Origin: Agapetus fuscipes
Taxonomy: Eukaryota; Arthropoda; Insecta; Trichoptera; Glossosomatidae
DNA: 64,000 bases
Direction of reading: 5' to 3'
NCBI GenBank assembly: GCA_951799405.1
Contig: OX637361.1
Span: 7,897,156-7,961,155 of the forward strand
Every line of letters starts with the position of its first letter. The first letter of the stretch is position 1. The notes below the pieces were generated by a model that was not told the DNA's origin, did not search any database, and saw only the letters and a program-made list of their open reading frames with translations. Of the stretch, positions 46,002 to 57,711 are shown in pieces. Position numbers and translations under genes: made by a program.

Positions 46002-46849
46002 CAACAATCAAATCAACATTTTTCTTTCTATTTTCATTTCTATTTTCATTTCTTAACAGTGCAATGTCACTATACTAATAGAGAAAGGGTGAAATACAAA
46101 ATATGCAAACCTTTTTAATAATCACTATTCCTCAACTTCAAAGAGTCCCTAAATAAAATCATTTCATCTTTAATTACAACTAAAAACTCCCAAAATGCAT
46201 TTCGTTTCAACAAGTCGGCGAGGAACTGTCAAAAAATTACCCCGCGTTTAACTACCAACCATTAAATCAGTTGTTTATCCAACCCGCGTTTATAACGCCT
46301 TACGGTATAACAGGCATTGTTTTTAAACCTGGAAGGGTATTTCACTTTAATGCTGCCGACAATCGTCAAAGGGAGAATGGAACTTGAAAGATAAAGGGTT
46401 TAAATATCAAAGAAGACAAAAAAAACTGTTTCAAAAACATAAAAGGGTATTTCAAGCAATACTCTGAGTAGGTATAAATTGCATTAATACTCAATTATTG
46501 CGTAGCCGGCAAAAAAGTATGAAAACCAAAAACTCATTAGATGTTCAGTTGTATCTTCCATACATTTTGTGTCTACGCGGTGGTTGAATATTTACGCAAT
46601 ATAACTAAATTTGTATAACTTAATTTTTGCAACAATTACTTTAAGGTGTTTTAAAGCAACTCAAAAGTCTACTATATTTACCAAAAAAGTAAGTTATTGA
46701 AGGCAAAAAAGAACCGCATTTTTTTTTCGTTCTCTATAATAAAACGATAGGGACTTAAAAAAATGGACTAATAGTTATCGTCGATTGAACTTCCTAACAA
46801 AAAAACGTTGAGGACTGAATGACAAGAAAAAATTTAATCTTTGTCGGCC
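46002..46849. other. Intron 2, mostly unique
   Basis: 46190-46390 has higher complexity ('aagtcggcgaggaactgtc', 'taacgccttacggtataac') and no repeat match; a candidate regulatory stretch but unproven. Confidence 0.35.
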
Positions 46850-46935
46850 CTTTTCTTCTTCTTTTGGTGCCACTTCTGTCGAAAATCGGGTATCATCATG
46901 GTTATTTACACAGCTATTGGCCCTATGACAAAGTG
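46850..46935 (-). repeat. RTE-2 LINE 3'-end scrap
   Basis: The minus strand reads AACCATGATGATACCCGATT, TTCGACAGAAGTGGCACCAA, then (AAG)n: the same end as 4130-4195. Confidence 0.65.
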
Positions 46936-47644
46936 GACCATAAGATGAAGATCACTTTGACTGGCGTATTTTGATAAAAACAAGGCATTTTGATATTAAC
47001 TGTGACCCTGATTTGATAGATCGCTTTGGATAGTTGTACATTTATATTCCGTGATCTGTGGTTGTACATAATAGTTCATCAAATTTTAATAAGAATAAAA
47101 ATATTTTTCATTGTCGCATGAGATGGAATTTAATCCTTTTTCGATTAAACACCAATGAAAAGTAAAATATAATTCGTTTTAAAGATGACAATCTACGTTT
47201 TTTTCCAAACACAAGAAAATTATATTTTCCTGATTTCCATGTCATTTCTCTTCATACTCATATTTATCTATTTTTTGTAAGAAACCTACATTTCCATCTT
47301 TGATTCTATACTTTGCTTCTGTATATCATCTGTTTGCGAGTATATTGAAGTATGAATCAAGATATAGCCTGATCAGAAATCAGATGAATTGTGGGAACGT
47401 CGCCATCTGGCTTTTGTCCTTCTGGGGGAGAGCAAGGGGACCAGCTCACATACTTTTCTCATTCTTCGTTTTTCTTTTTGCCAGAATGTGTCGAAGAGTC
47501 TCTTAATTAAAGAAGTGACACAAATAATGTGACATATGTAGGTAGCTTATGTCTAATATAAGAGTTGAGATTCATACTGCTATTGCAAAGGTGATGTGTG
47601 AAAGAATAGCCCATGATCTTTGTTTTATATTGAAATTATTCAAC
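46936..47644. other. Intron 2, nothing recognised
   Basis: AT-rich. The open frame at 47300-47506 has no recognisable domain. Confidence 0.4.
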
Positions 47645-47895
47645 GGTCCGGTCGATAGCTCAGTTGGCAGAGTGCTTGCATTCCATGCCGAGAGTTCGGG
47701 TTCGAATCCCACTGAGGGCGTTTATTTCAAACCCAAAATGAAGTAATGGCAAGATTAACTTAGCCTTCACAAAAAAAAAATAGTACGAATCTCCTCGGGA
47801 ATTGGGAAACCCCCAATTTAACTGAAGGGGTTGGTGAAGACCACCCCCTTACTTGTAAAAATATTTAGGTCCTACTTGCCACATGCGATCCATTT
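47645..47895 (+). mobile_element. SINE-A, good tRNA-like head
   Basis: GTCCGGTCGATAGCTCAGTT ... GGTTCGAATCCC; deleted between B box and 'gtttatttcaaacccaaaat'. Lacks the last ~65 nt. Confidence 0.85.
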
Positions 47896-49624
47896 GAGGA
47901 AAACTAAAATCTCATTAGTTACAATTACCACTCACTAGAAAAACGTGGGTTTGCGCTGAAATTAAATCGTATTTAAAATCAGAACGACATTATTTCGTTC
48001 CATTTTCCAATTTCCCTCCCTTTTCCTGTAAAACTTTCCGAGCGCATTTTCCCATAGTAAAAGGAGTTTCCTTGTATCGACATTGCCTTTCTCTGCGACA
48101 CCCTATGCTACATATGGACATTGAAAAAGTGCCACCCGAGTGTCTCACATACGTTCCTAATCTTTTTTCGAAGTTGCATTAAACTCAAAATGGTTTTCCA
48201 TCAAAAAGGTAGTAGTCAGAAATTAATATGATAATTTATCCTATTACTAAGGTTTTCAAAAAGAAAAATTCATGTAAGTTTTTTTTAAGTTATTTTAGAG
48301 AACACATTTTTTCATTTAATATATACATACTTACTTCTTCACTCACTTATTAATGACCAAGTGTTTCTGAATGCTGCTTGCCCTTCGCAAAACTCGCTTT
48401 ATATACAAAAGTTGAAAAAGATTTTACGCACGCTAGTAAGCTCGAATATATACTAGAAGGCTTCAGACAAGCACACAATCATATGCTCATCTCAGCGGTT
48501 ATGTATATTATCTCGCAAATTTAATTTATCATTAATAATTAACAAGCTGTCCTAGAACTTTTACAAAAAAATGTTTGAATGCTCATTACTAGGTATTTTC
48601 AACGTTAGTATATGTGACTTTAAACTGATAAAAAACTACCCACATGATTGACATAAGTGCGTCTTTTTCATTCAGTGTACATAAAGTAGCTATGCTAACG
48701 TTGAAAAAATCAGGCCTTACAAACTGATTAGCAATAGTAATCAAAAGAAAACTATACCTACTCACCAAACGATTGGTTAACATACTGATACTAGCATTTC
48801 AAATGAAACGCTCTTTCTAAAGTAAAATATAATACGAATTTTATTATTTTCATCAATGCCCTGCCAATTTGATAGCCAGCCTTGAGAATGCTTTCTGCGT
48901 GTGAAAGCATAACTTCAGCTGTGAGAAAAGCTGCGAAAAGAAAAAAGTGTAACCTGAGAAACCTCGAAAGTAATTTGTCATCTAGCACCAACAATTAAAC
49001 TGTAAGTGAAAGCTTACATAATTATGTGAAAAACGCTTTTTTTACAAAATGATTTAGTTACAGTTTGGTTTTTCATCACTGTAACACAGATCGTATGTCT
49101 ATACACTAGACTGTTTCGGGCTTGGCAACGTTCGTTCAGCAAAAGCAGCAATTACCAATACACTTTCGTGCCAAGTTGGAATTAGAAAGTGTCATTTGCA
49201 GGGGGTGGATTTCACTCGGTGGTGAGGGGATGAACTGTACCCCTAGTATACAACCTAACGCCTTAACTCTACCATAGCGTTTAACCAAAAATGTGTGAAG
49301 GTTTTTAATTGTGTGAGTGTATCTGTGTCTCTAGATGTAAGTAATTGGTGTAAGTAATTGCTCGAATATTCTGGCCAAATCACTCATGTTCCAGTTCCCA
49401 ATGTTTCAAGAACGATCCTTATGCCATGTTGTAAAAATGTCCAAAGCTCTCTGTAGCGTTAGACTTGTATCGGAGCTGTCGAGTTTATAAGTAGTCAAGC
49501 GACCGTGGTGTGAATTAACTCTGTGAATAATATTTTATAATATAAAGAGAATCAATTGTGTGAAACAAATTAACCGAAGTTGTTATTAGATTAAACCCGT
49601 AAATCGTAACGGTATTTCATTTCT
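47896..49624. other. Intron 2, longest repeat-poor stretch
   Basis: 1.7 kb in which I recognise no repeat family and no gene. It could hold intronic enhancers, but nothing specific supports that. Confidence 0.45.
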
Positions 49625-49700
49625 TTTCGTTTGAGGTTTAGAATTTTATTTGTAAGTACACATTTGTAATGACTAACTTACACATCTGTTTATTCCGCAA
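49625..49700 (+). repeat. RTE-tail fragment
   Basis: 'gtttgaggtttagaatttta', 'tttgtaagtacaca' and 'taacttacacatctgtttat' match the middle-to-3' part. Confidence 0.5.
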
Positions 49701-49827
49701 TAAACAGATCTTAGATCTTATTTAACAAGAAGAAAAATAAAAAGTTATGAGCCTAGTTTTTTTTATAAATTACCTAGTTGGTGTAAGCGTTTAAAAGAGA
49801 CCAATTAAGGGACTCAGAAATCAGAAG

Positions 49828-50175
49828 TATTGTAATGAGATGAATTCGTTGCTTGGAATGGAACATAGGGATTTAAATTTGAATTTCAAAATAAAAACAA
49901 AAGAACGCAAAAACAGGAGATGCTTGCCTGGCTTGAGAGCCACAAGAAGTGAATTCTATTATACTTAATATTGTTGTGTTTATTATATATTGTGATTGTG
50001 GATAAATAAAGTGTGTTATAATGTTTTGATTCTTCATTCAGAGCCATAAATAGTGTAGAGAGAATTCTCCGGAGCACGGTTTGAATCTTGAAGCAGAATT
50101 TAAACAAACAGATACTTAACAGTAAATATCCTCACATTTTATAAACACCTCATTGAACAAAGAAATACCTTCACA
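49828..50175 (+). mobile_element. LTR-like repeat, copy 1
   Basis: Shares its whole length with 54366-54767: 'agatgaatt.gtt', 'tggaatggaacat', 'cttgcctggc.tgagagccac', 'aataaagtgtgtt' (polyadenylation-like), 'cttgaagc.gaatt' and an end ...TTCACA. Ends TATTG...CACA (TGTTG...CACA in copy 2) and an internal AATAAA fit a solo LTR; no target duplication found. Confidence 0.55.
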
Positions 50176-50189
50176 GTTTGTGTGACACT

Positions 50190-50390
50190 GAGGGCATCGT
50201 TAGATGGAGTAGGAAGAGGAGATGGTTTTCAAGGGACCATGTAGACCGCATGAGTGAAAATATGGTAAACCGAATCGTTGCACCAGACGGTCTACAAGGC
50301 TAAACACCCAAGAGATGGAAAAACAGCTGGTCTTCTGCATCACAGGAGGGAATTCGGTAATGACCAGATCTTAGGATCTCATATAATAAC
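50190..50390 (+). pseudogene. LINE C-terminal scrap
   Basis: Broken frame: GRRRWFSRDHVDRMSENMVN, RIVAPDG and PKRWKNSW. It resembles 'RWFGHVxRMxxxxxxxxV ... RGRPxxxW' ends of RTE-type LINEs. Confidence 0.5.
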
Positions 50391-51179
50391 GAGAACAATA
50401 AGAAGTTTTTAGTGTTATCGTCAAATTTATTGTATAAAGTACTTAACCGGTGCAAGCGTATTAGAATTAAAAATAAAAGCTTAAAAGCTCTATTTCACTT
50501 TCCGTACATTTTTTAGGTAAAGAACACGGTTGAGTTTACACGGAAAGTTGTCTACTTTCTAGTAAGGGCAGGGAGTGAAGGGGCGTAAGAAAGGTCGGAC
50601 GTGCGGTTACGACAAAAATAAGGGTAAACAAAGAGAAGCAGCTAGGTCCAATTGATCAGGACGATATTGTTTTCAGTGTTCTACGCTGCTAGATTAATTA
50701 AGCAAGATGTCTCAGCTGAAACAAATCAATTTGCCGTGATTTTAAATTTAAATGAACGCCTTTGTAATTACAAAAAACAATGATATTTAACATAAAGAGT
50801 TGCTTGTAAACATTAAACGTTAACACAAAAAAAATGAATATTTAAGAAGGAAAAACTACACAAAGCATTTTTGTTTGTATAAAAATAATAATAGAAAATG
50901 ATCATATTTTTGTAGATTGACGACAAATTAAGGAAGGTTTTTCTTTTATTTGCAATAAATTAAATGAATTGTGAATATTAGTATTTAAATGTGGAATCGA
51001 TTTATTTTCACGGGCAAAAAGGCTCGCCTTACGCCAATCAATTCACTAGATGGAAGATGCAGCATTCTTGTTTTCTCGCTAGAGCCCACATGCGCCTTTG
51101 TAGTGATGTAAATCACAAAAAGGCGCATATTAATAAAGTCAATTATTATTATTATTAGAAATGTAGGAAGTGTTTCCAC
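50391..51179. other. Intron 2, nothing recognised
   Basis: AT-rich. A short SINE-A-like scrap lies at about 50995-51045 ('cgatttattttcacggg', 'cttacgccaatcaattca'). Confidence 0.4.
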
Positions 51180-51543
51180 AGCTGTGCAAACCTTGCCGCT
51201 GTCTTATTTTGGGTTTGAAATAAGCACCAAAACGGAAAATAATTTAGATCAATAATCCTTTCTTCATTCTTTGACTAATATGTCAGTATAAGGCTGACCC
51301 CCATGATGTACAAACTTGGTTTAGTTTTGCAAATGCCACTTCGGTTTCAGGGAAAGGTGGCAGGAGTTACAAGGTTTGTTTTTTTGTAAGCTCGAATTTA
51401 CACATGTCTGCCTGTGGACGTGCATTAAATGTCAAAATGTCTTTGCAACTTAGATTTTAGATAATAAATCTCACCCTGCATGGAGATCGGAACCCTAACC
51501 CTCTAGTATTGAAGCATTCTACAGACTGAGCTTTCAACCGGAC
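51180..51543 (-). mobile_element. SINE-A split by an RTE-tail repeat
   Basis: 51180-51248 (body, 'gggtttgaaataagcaccaaa') and 51466-51543 (head, B box GGTTCCGATCTC, A-box region AAGCTCAGTCTG on the minus strand) are one SINE-A. It is interrupted by a plus-oriented RTE-tail unit at 51265-51460 ('attctttgactaatatgtcag' to 'tctttgcaacttagatttta'). The RTE-tail is the younger insert. Confidence 0.8.
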
Positions 51544-52239
51544 ATTGCAGAAGTATGCATTAAATTTAAGTCTACGCATAGTATATGCATAATCGATAAC
51601 AAAGCCTATCTGTGTAGGGGTGCAGGTCGTACTGAAACTATTCAATATTAACGCGCTGCCTTGTTTGAAATATCTATTCTGTACTGAAAGGGCGACCCTA
51701 ATCAAGCTAGCCTCTGGGGGGGTGCGTTAGGGTAGGGGACACTAACGCGAGTATAAAAGATTGCGTAAACTCCCCTCGATTGCGTAAATCTAAAAAAATG
51801 TATGAAAACTAAATCACTCTCTAGAAGTGCTATCGTATATTCTGTACATTTTCGATTAGCGCTATCGAAGGGAGTTCAAGTGAGTTGTGTATATCGGAGC
51901 AAAGGGTTGCACTTTAGAGAAAATTGCTTGATACAAATACCTACGCAATCATTAATTCAACGGATTTCCTATTTTCATTAATTGATTAAATAATGATAAA
52001 ATTAAACAATGCATAAAATACACACTGTACGAGATATTTTAATTTAATTTTTTGTTTTACAAAAATTTATCTTTGTTTTATTCGACTTTTATTGTTATTT
52101 TTTTGAGTCGTTAGTTACGTTTCTCCATCTTCGGGTAAGAAATATTAACAAAACAATTTATATTATCTACATTGGATTTTAGTTATTAGTAATAATCTTA
52201 ATTTAAAAATTCTGTACATGGATTTAGCACCTGGTATGA
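51544..52239. other. Intron 2, nothing recognised
   Basis: AT-rich, with similar short blocks around 51760-51860 and 52740-52815 ('gcgtaaactc', 'atgaaaact...cactc', 'tgta.attttc') suggesting another decayed repeat. Confidence 0.35.
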
Positions 52240-52345
52240 CACAGACAAAATTGTAAAGTCACCCGGCCAGGTTGGTAGGGCAAAAGTAAACAAATATTTT
52301 GTTATTTGTTGCTTAAAACGGCAGTCCCATTTAAGTCTGACGTTT
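52240..52345 (-). repeat. Repeat D, reverse
   Basis: The minus strand reads 'tttttcttggcgagcaaacg', 'tcagactta' and 'cctggccgggtgac', matching 10640-10850 and 32190-32300. Confidence 0.55.
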
Positions 52346-53470
52346 GCTCGCCAAGAAAAAATATATAAATTCAAAACTATTAATGTGCCCATTCTGATAC
52401 TAAAATTGGATACAAGTTTATTGAGATCAATTATGTAAATATATATTGTTTACTTTATTTGGTCCTTAATAATACAGGTTAACTATTAAAAATACTACTC
52501 CTGTTTCTGAAAAGGCGGTAAGAATTGCAGATTTGTGTTACATTAAAGATTTAAATTTTCTTTTGTAAAAACACATCAGATTGAGTGTCAATCTTATATT
52601 TTGACTTATCTTCGCATTATAGATTATATGATAGAGATACACATTTTTTATCAACTTCAGAGTCAAAATTAATCCATGAAAAAAAAAAGTGCTTACTTTA
52701 AAAAAAAAACAATGAATGAATCTGTACCCTGAGTATACAACATTGCGTAAATACTCAACCATCACGTAAACACAAAAAAAAATGAAAACTTTACACTCAG
52801 TAGAGTCGCCTTTGTATTTTCTGTAGATTTTTCTGGTATACGATGATCGAGTATTAAATCAATGTTTAGTACTCCGGGTGAAGAAAATAAAATAAAGATA
52901 TTTTAGACATAAAACTATTTTCGTGATTTGAATGAAGGCGTGATAGAGGAACGAAGAGGGAAGACAAGACCACCCAGTAGACAATACTTAAACGAGAAGT
53001 ATCCAACAAATAATAAACACAATTATCCCAAGTATACGACAATACGTTAAAACTCAACCAAAGAGTTTACCAAAAATGCGTTGATTATAAGCCAGCGCCT
53101 CTAGTGAGCATTTCAGGATCCATATATTTTTTTGATTAATGTTAAAATACACATGATTGTTTATACTCTTTACACAATTATTACGAGCTTCATCAGTCCA
53201 TATAACTCGTGTTATTTTTTTGTACCACCCAACAAGAAATTAGTCAATTTTAAGCAGATGTAAAATTTAACAAAAATCCAACATGATTATTTATAACGCA
53301 CTTAATCCAAAGCTAATCCATGGAGGATCTATTTTTTGTATTGGGAATTTACGTAAGGCGGCGGATAAGTCATGGATTTACTACGTGTGAATAACGCCGT
53401 TATTTTTAATTTCTTTATGTGACGTAAAAGAGTACGTTTATTTATAAAATTGAAAGCTGTTCATTTCACA
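52346..53470. other. Intron 2; RTE-tail scrap
   Basis: 52500-52600 ('ctgtttctgaaaaggcggtaa', 'gaattgcagatttgtg') is an old RTE-tail middle. Otherwise AT-rich and unassigned. Confidence 0.4.
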
Positions 53471-53571
53471 TAACGCAACTAAGCTACACATATAGTGTTA
53501 ACTTCTTGCCTGCGTTATCCCCGAAGTGATCGCATGTGGCGACTCGGGACGTATTTATTTTTACAGGTATT
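53471..53571 (-). mobile_element. SINE-A 3' end, dimer-type variant
   Basis: 'aacgcaactaagctacacat', 'cttgcctgcgttatccccga' and 'gtggcgactcgggacgtatt' carry the variant bases seen only in the two SINE-B/SINE-A dimers. Confidence 0.75.
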
Positions 53572-53640
53572 TAAATTCAAAATCATTTTTAAGATATTGA
53601 TTTTGTTATGTAAATAGGTAATATTAAAATAAGTATAGGT

Positions 53641-53897
53641 CTTTTTTTTTATAGTGTTGATCTGTTAACACAGTGAAAGTCCATTTTTATAAATATTTAA
53701 TAATAGAAATGGTAAAATATGGTTTTAATTCACTTTATTCTTTTTGTTTTTGCTCGAACATTTTCGCCTAATGAGGCATCTTCATTGGTAACCATTCTGC
53801 TCCTGAAGATGCGTCATTAGGCGAAAATGTTCGAGCAAAAACAAAAAGAATAAAGTGAATTAAAACCATGTTTTACCATTTCTATTTTTAAATATTT
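53641..53897. mobile_element. Penelope-like palindromic insertion with 12-bp target duplication
   Basis: Inverted arms 53685-53784 and 53814-53900 around a 29-nt loop, nearly perfect. Each arm holds a CTGAAGA-T-stem-GAAA hairpin (53813 on plus; intact GCCT/AGGC stem on the minus copy) and 'atgttcgagcaaaaacaaaa'. ATAAGTATAGGT flanks it at 53629-53640 and 53898-53909. Single-arm relative: 34319-34470. Confidence 0.8.
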
Positions 53898-53967
53898 ATA
53901 AGTATAGGTATTAGTTATAGCTATGTAATAGGAATTCTTTATTGTATTGGTGGGTAGAATGGATGAT

Positions 53968-54297
53968 TGTGTGTAAATAGAGTAGTCACTAGATTACTTT
54001 AATTATGTATGTGCTTCGAGAACAGTCTAGCAACAATGTGTTCTCGACAGTTCCATTTCTTAGTATAAAAAGGGTGCAAATAGCTTGCACTAATGGTTGT
54101 TCTTCAAGCTCTAACAAATACAGTCAGTCTTCTGCAAGCTTCAACAATACATTGAACAAATTCGACCAGTGAACTAAAACCAGTGTAATGAAATAAATGA
54201 AAGTGTCTTTGTAAAAATAAATATAAACGTGTAAAATAAATAAGTAAAAAGAACAGTAGTGTTTTATTTGAAAGTATCCGAACCAAAAATCGTAACA
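53968..54297 (+). mobile_element. Solo LTR
   Basis: 330 bp, TGTGTG...GTAACA ends, flanked by ATGAT and ATGTT (5-bp duplication with one mismatch). It has a TATA box (TATAAAA, 54064-54070) and an initiator-like TCAGT (54124), plus AATAAA-type signals in the second half. Superfamily not determined. Confidence 0.65.
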
Positions 54298-54365
54298 ATG
54301 TTTTTATGAAGATGGTAGCTATGTATGTAGGTACCCATAGAAAATAATGACTATTCTTGAAAGTA

Positions 54366-54767
54366 TGTTGTAACAAGATGAATTTGTTTGTTTGGTGGAA
54401 TGGAACATGAGATTTGAATTTGAATGGAAAAAGGAAAACAAAAGAATGCAGAAAGAGAAAAGAAGAAGCTTGCCTGGCGTGAGAGCCACAAGCATGTGAA
54501 TTTGGTCATAATTAATATTGCTGTGGTTTATTATATATACATTGTGATTGTGGAATAATAAAGTGTGTTTAAATGTTGGATTCCTTATCTGTTTTATAAG
54601 TGATATTATTAAGTGATTTGTAGCAGAGCCACAAATGGTGTGAGAGAGTTCTCTTGAGCACGGCTTGAGTCTTGAAGCGGATTTTGAACGAACGAAAAGT
54701 TAGCAGTGAATATCCTCAAATATTACAAACATCCTAATTGAATACTATCAAAAGAAAAACCCTCACA
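54366..54767 (+). mobile_element. LTR-like repeat, copy 2
   Basis: TGTTGTAACAAG...CCCTCACA; pair of 49828-50175 with ~40 extra nt near the middle. See that entry. Confidence 0.55.
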
Positions 54768-55004
54768 ATGTCTATCATCGTTAAAAAATCTTGAGCAAAA
54801 ACAATAACTGAGAACAAATGGGAAATATTTTTTCTCATGTTTATGACGCCATTAATAGTTCAGCCCATAAAATATTTAAAATATCTGTTCAGAATCCTTG
54901 CTTCAGTACTAAAAAGCATTAAAACATAATATATTATAGGAGGCCAAATAAACAAAGCTAAAAATGCACCCAGCTGCGCATGCCTAACAAAAGCTTGATT
55001 CATC
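54768..55004. other. Intron 2, nothing recognised
   Basis: Short AT-rich spacer. Confidence 0.4.
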
Positions 55005-55255
55005 TAATCTAATCTAAGTTGCAAATATGTGTAACATTGGAGATTCACATTATAGGCATTCTCACAAGCAGACACGTATAAGTTCGCGCTTGCACATGCC
55101 GCATGTGAACCTACAACATAAAAACCCAAATCTCAAATTAACATTCACCCTTCCATTCTTGCCGTCGTTCCCTGAAACAGGGTTGACATTGGCAAAGTTA
55201 ACCATTTTCTACAGCATGGGTGGTCAGTTTCATACTAACCTTAAGATCAAGGAAA
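55005..55255 (-). repeat. RTE-tail repeat, full unit
   Basis: 'taatctaatctaagttgcaa' to 'ctaaccttaagatcaaggaa'. Complete. Confidence 0.85.
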
Positions 55256-55665
55256 GGTATAATTTGAAATAATAAGTAAAATTGCCATAAAACTGTGTCG
55301 TTGAGAAGGTAGCATTCAAGAAAAAATAATTATCTCGATTAAATTTTATAGAACTAAAACAATTTTACAAAAGCACTGTTTTATTTTCACCTAATTTATT
55401 AATTAAATTTTTACAAATATATATAAAATAACGTTTTCGTCTTGATCATCTTCAAATGCAATAAAAGTAAAAATATATATACGTCACACCGTCATCCGTC
55501 CTACGTAGGTACAAAATATAAATAAAGCATGAAAAATAAGTTAGTGAAAAAGGTACATAGTAACAACATGAACTAAATAATACAATATGATCATTTGATT
55601 TAGAAAAATCATTCCTTTGACATAAGCAATGCATTGGTATTGCATTCGGAGTGTGCAAAAAAAAA
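55256..55665. other. Intron 2, nothing recognised
   Basis: AT-rich. No repeat or gene assigned. Confidence 0.4.
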
Positions 55666-56153
55666 ACGCAACTGAGCTACACATATAGTGTAACTTCTTG
55701 CCTGCGTTATTCCCGAAGCGGTCGTATGTGGCGATTCGGGACCTATTTATTTTCAAGGGGGCCGGCCTCACACCAACCACTTTCAGTTGAAGTGGGGGTT
55801 TCCCAGCTCCCGGGGAGGGCTGGTTCCCATTTCTTGTGAAGGCTGAGTACACCTTGGGATCGAACCCTTGCTCTCAACATGGAATGCATGCATTCTACGA
55901 ATGGAGCTATCGACCTTTTTACGAGCTTGGTCGTCGTCGCTACAAAGCGCCAATTCTCAAGCCAAACCCAGTTGTTGTATGGCTGGATGGATCTTTTGAT
56001 GACCGGTCTTTGGTAAAGGTTTATGAATTTTTCAACCCAGCGAAGAGCAAATTTGAAAATATAAATGGTGTATTTTTTGTGCTCCGCCGGGAATCGAACC
56101 CACAACCTTCCCATTCAGAGTCCGAAGTGTTACCACTGAACTATGGACCGGTC
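55666..56153 (-). mobile_element. Composite SINE dimer: SINE-B head unit fused to SINE-A, copy 2
   Basis: Same architecture and junction ('gagctatcgacctttttacg') as 31457-31949. Minus strand: AGACCGGTCCATAGTTCAGT, B box GGTTCGATTCCC (SINE-B part, 56153-55917), then SINE-A part with B box GGTTCGATCCC and the shared deletion that joins 'gctgagtacacctt' directly to the tRNA-like end. Confidence 0.85.
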
Positions 56154-56684
56154 TTAAACTCAAGTTAGGTAAAATAAATAATGTTGAAATTGAAGGAAAA
56201 ATAAACAATAGACAACAACAAACTGATCATTTCATTGAGAAGGATCAGCAATGGATTGATGTTGCATTTAGAGTGTGTTGTCTAATAACATTTTGGAAAC
56301 AAATATTTTATGCGTGCAGTATTGCCACATATCGTGGTCCGTAGATAGAGTGGCACTGATAGGAGCAACCCTTCCACCCTCGTACGGCCAGGGCGGATCT
56401 CTTGAGGGATGTAGCTGTCAGCCCTTACTGGAGCAATTAATTCAACAGTCGATTCATTAGGGAGGTGGCGCTGTCGAACAAGAGGTCTAACACCCGGCAT
56501 TGTCTGTGCGGGAAAATACCACTTTTAGAGCTTTCAACTTCTAAATTCTGCGTGCGTGGACACTTTTCGTACAAGCAATTACATTGAAGATTTTAACTCG
56601 ATTGCAATATATTATATTTTAACATTTAAATTTTTATATGTTTAAGGCTGTTACTACGGATGTAATGAAATAAGTGTGTCTAAA
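56154..56684. other. Intron 2; GC-richer unknown patch
   Basis: 56325-56510 ('cctcgtacggccagggcgga', 'gaggtggcgctgtcg') is GC-richer than its surroundings. No family recognised. Confidence 0.35.
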
Positions 56685-57085
56685 TCTAAAATCTAAATCT
56701 AAGCTGCAAAGATATACATCATTTAAGACTCATATTAAACGCATTCCCACAAGCAGACATGTATAAGTTCACGCTAACACATGCTGCATGTGGACCTACA
56801 ATATAAAAACCCAATCTCAAATGAACATAAGCCCTGTAACTCTTGCCGACCTTCCCTGAAACAGGACCAAAAAAAATGGCAGTTGATGTGCAACGTTGGC
56901 AGATATACCTTTTTAATTGAAAACAATTGTTAATTTTATAGCAATGAGTGCACTGTATATTTTCACTTTTGTTCCTTAACAGAATGGTTAGTATTTGGCT
57001 GATTGCTTATACTGCAAAATTTTGTTCAATTTGTCTATTTTACCTCTTTTTCAGGGAAAGGTGGCAAGAGTTGCACGGCTTATTC
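56685..57085. repeat. Two RTE-tail repeats in opposite orientation
   Basis: 56685-56870 is reverse (from 'atctaaatctaagctgcaaag' to 'ttgccgaccttccctgaaac'). 56965-57085 is forward and old ('gttccttaacagaatggttag' to 'gtggcaagagttgcacggctt'). Confidence 0.7.
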
Positions 57086-57148
57086 TTCTTCTTTTGCTGT
57101 CACTATCGAAGATTGGTGATCATCAAGGCCATTTTAACCTTGGATGCA
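57081..57148 (-). repeat. RTE-2 LINE 3'-end scrap
   Basis: Minus strand: AAAATGGCCTTGATGATCAC, CAATCTTCGATAGTGACAGC, then (AAG)n. It sits inside or abuts the 56965-57085 RTE-tail. Confidence 0.65.
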
Positions 57149-57711
57149 TTTGATATTGATTATAAATACCAAGAAACGTGCCTAAGTATGTAGGATATAA
57201 GAAACCAAAAACCATCGATGCCTTGATGAAAAGTACGTTAGATCACGATAGAGTCTATACAATGTACAGCACTCAATAGACCATTATGAAAAGCAAGTAG
57301 ACAGTTTGTGTAGGCGACCGCGGATGTTCCCAAACCTTCCACACACTGGCCGTAATGCCTCCGCACCAGAATCACTAGACACATAGTCCGCGGACTTAGT
57401 CGCCCCGTAACAAATGCCTATGTAAATGCCTATGCCAGTATGTAAATGCCTATGCCAGTATGTAAATGCCTATGTTAGTATTTAAATGTCTATGATTCTA
57501 TGTAGATGCCTACATCGGTGCCTCCGTGAATGCCTAGGCTAGTATGTAAACGACGTAGAGCAAGGTTTCTGAACCTTTTTTAGATCGAGGACCACTTGGA
57601 TTCTATATTCACGATCAAAGACATTTTGATTGTGTTGATTCAACCCAGGAAAACTTTTGAGTGTCTTGTTATTATCAGTAAACACAAAGTTCAAAAGTAT
57701 CATCAAAGGAT
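57149..57711. other. Intron 2 with a 20-bp tandem repeat
   Basis: 57410-57555: five to six units of 'tatgccagtatgtaaatgcc', increasingly degenerate to the right. The rest is unassigned. Confidence 0.55.
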
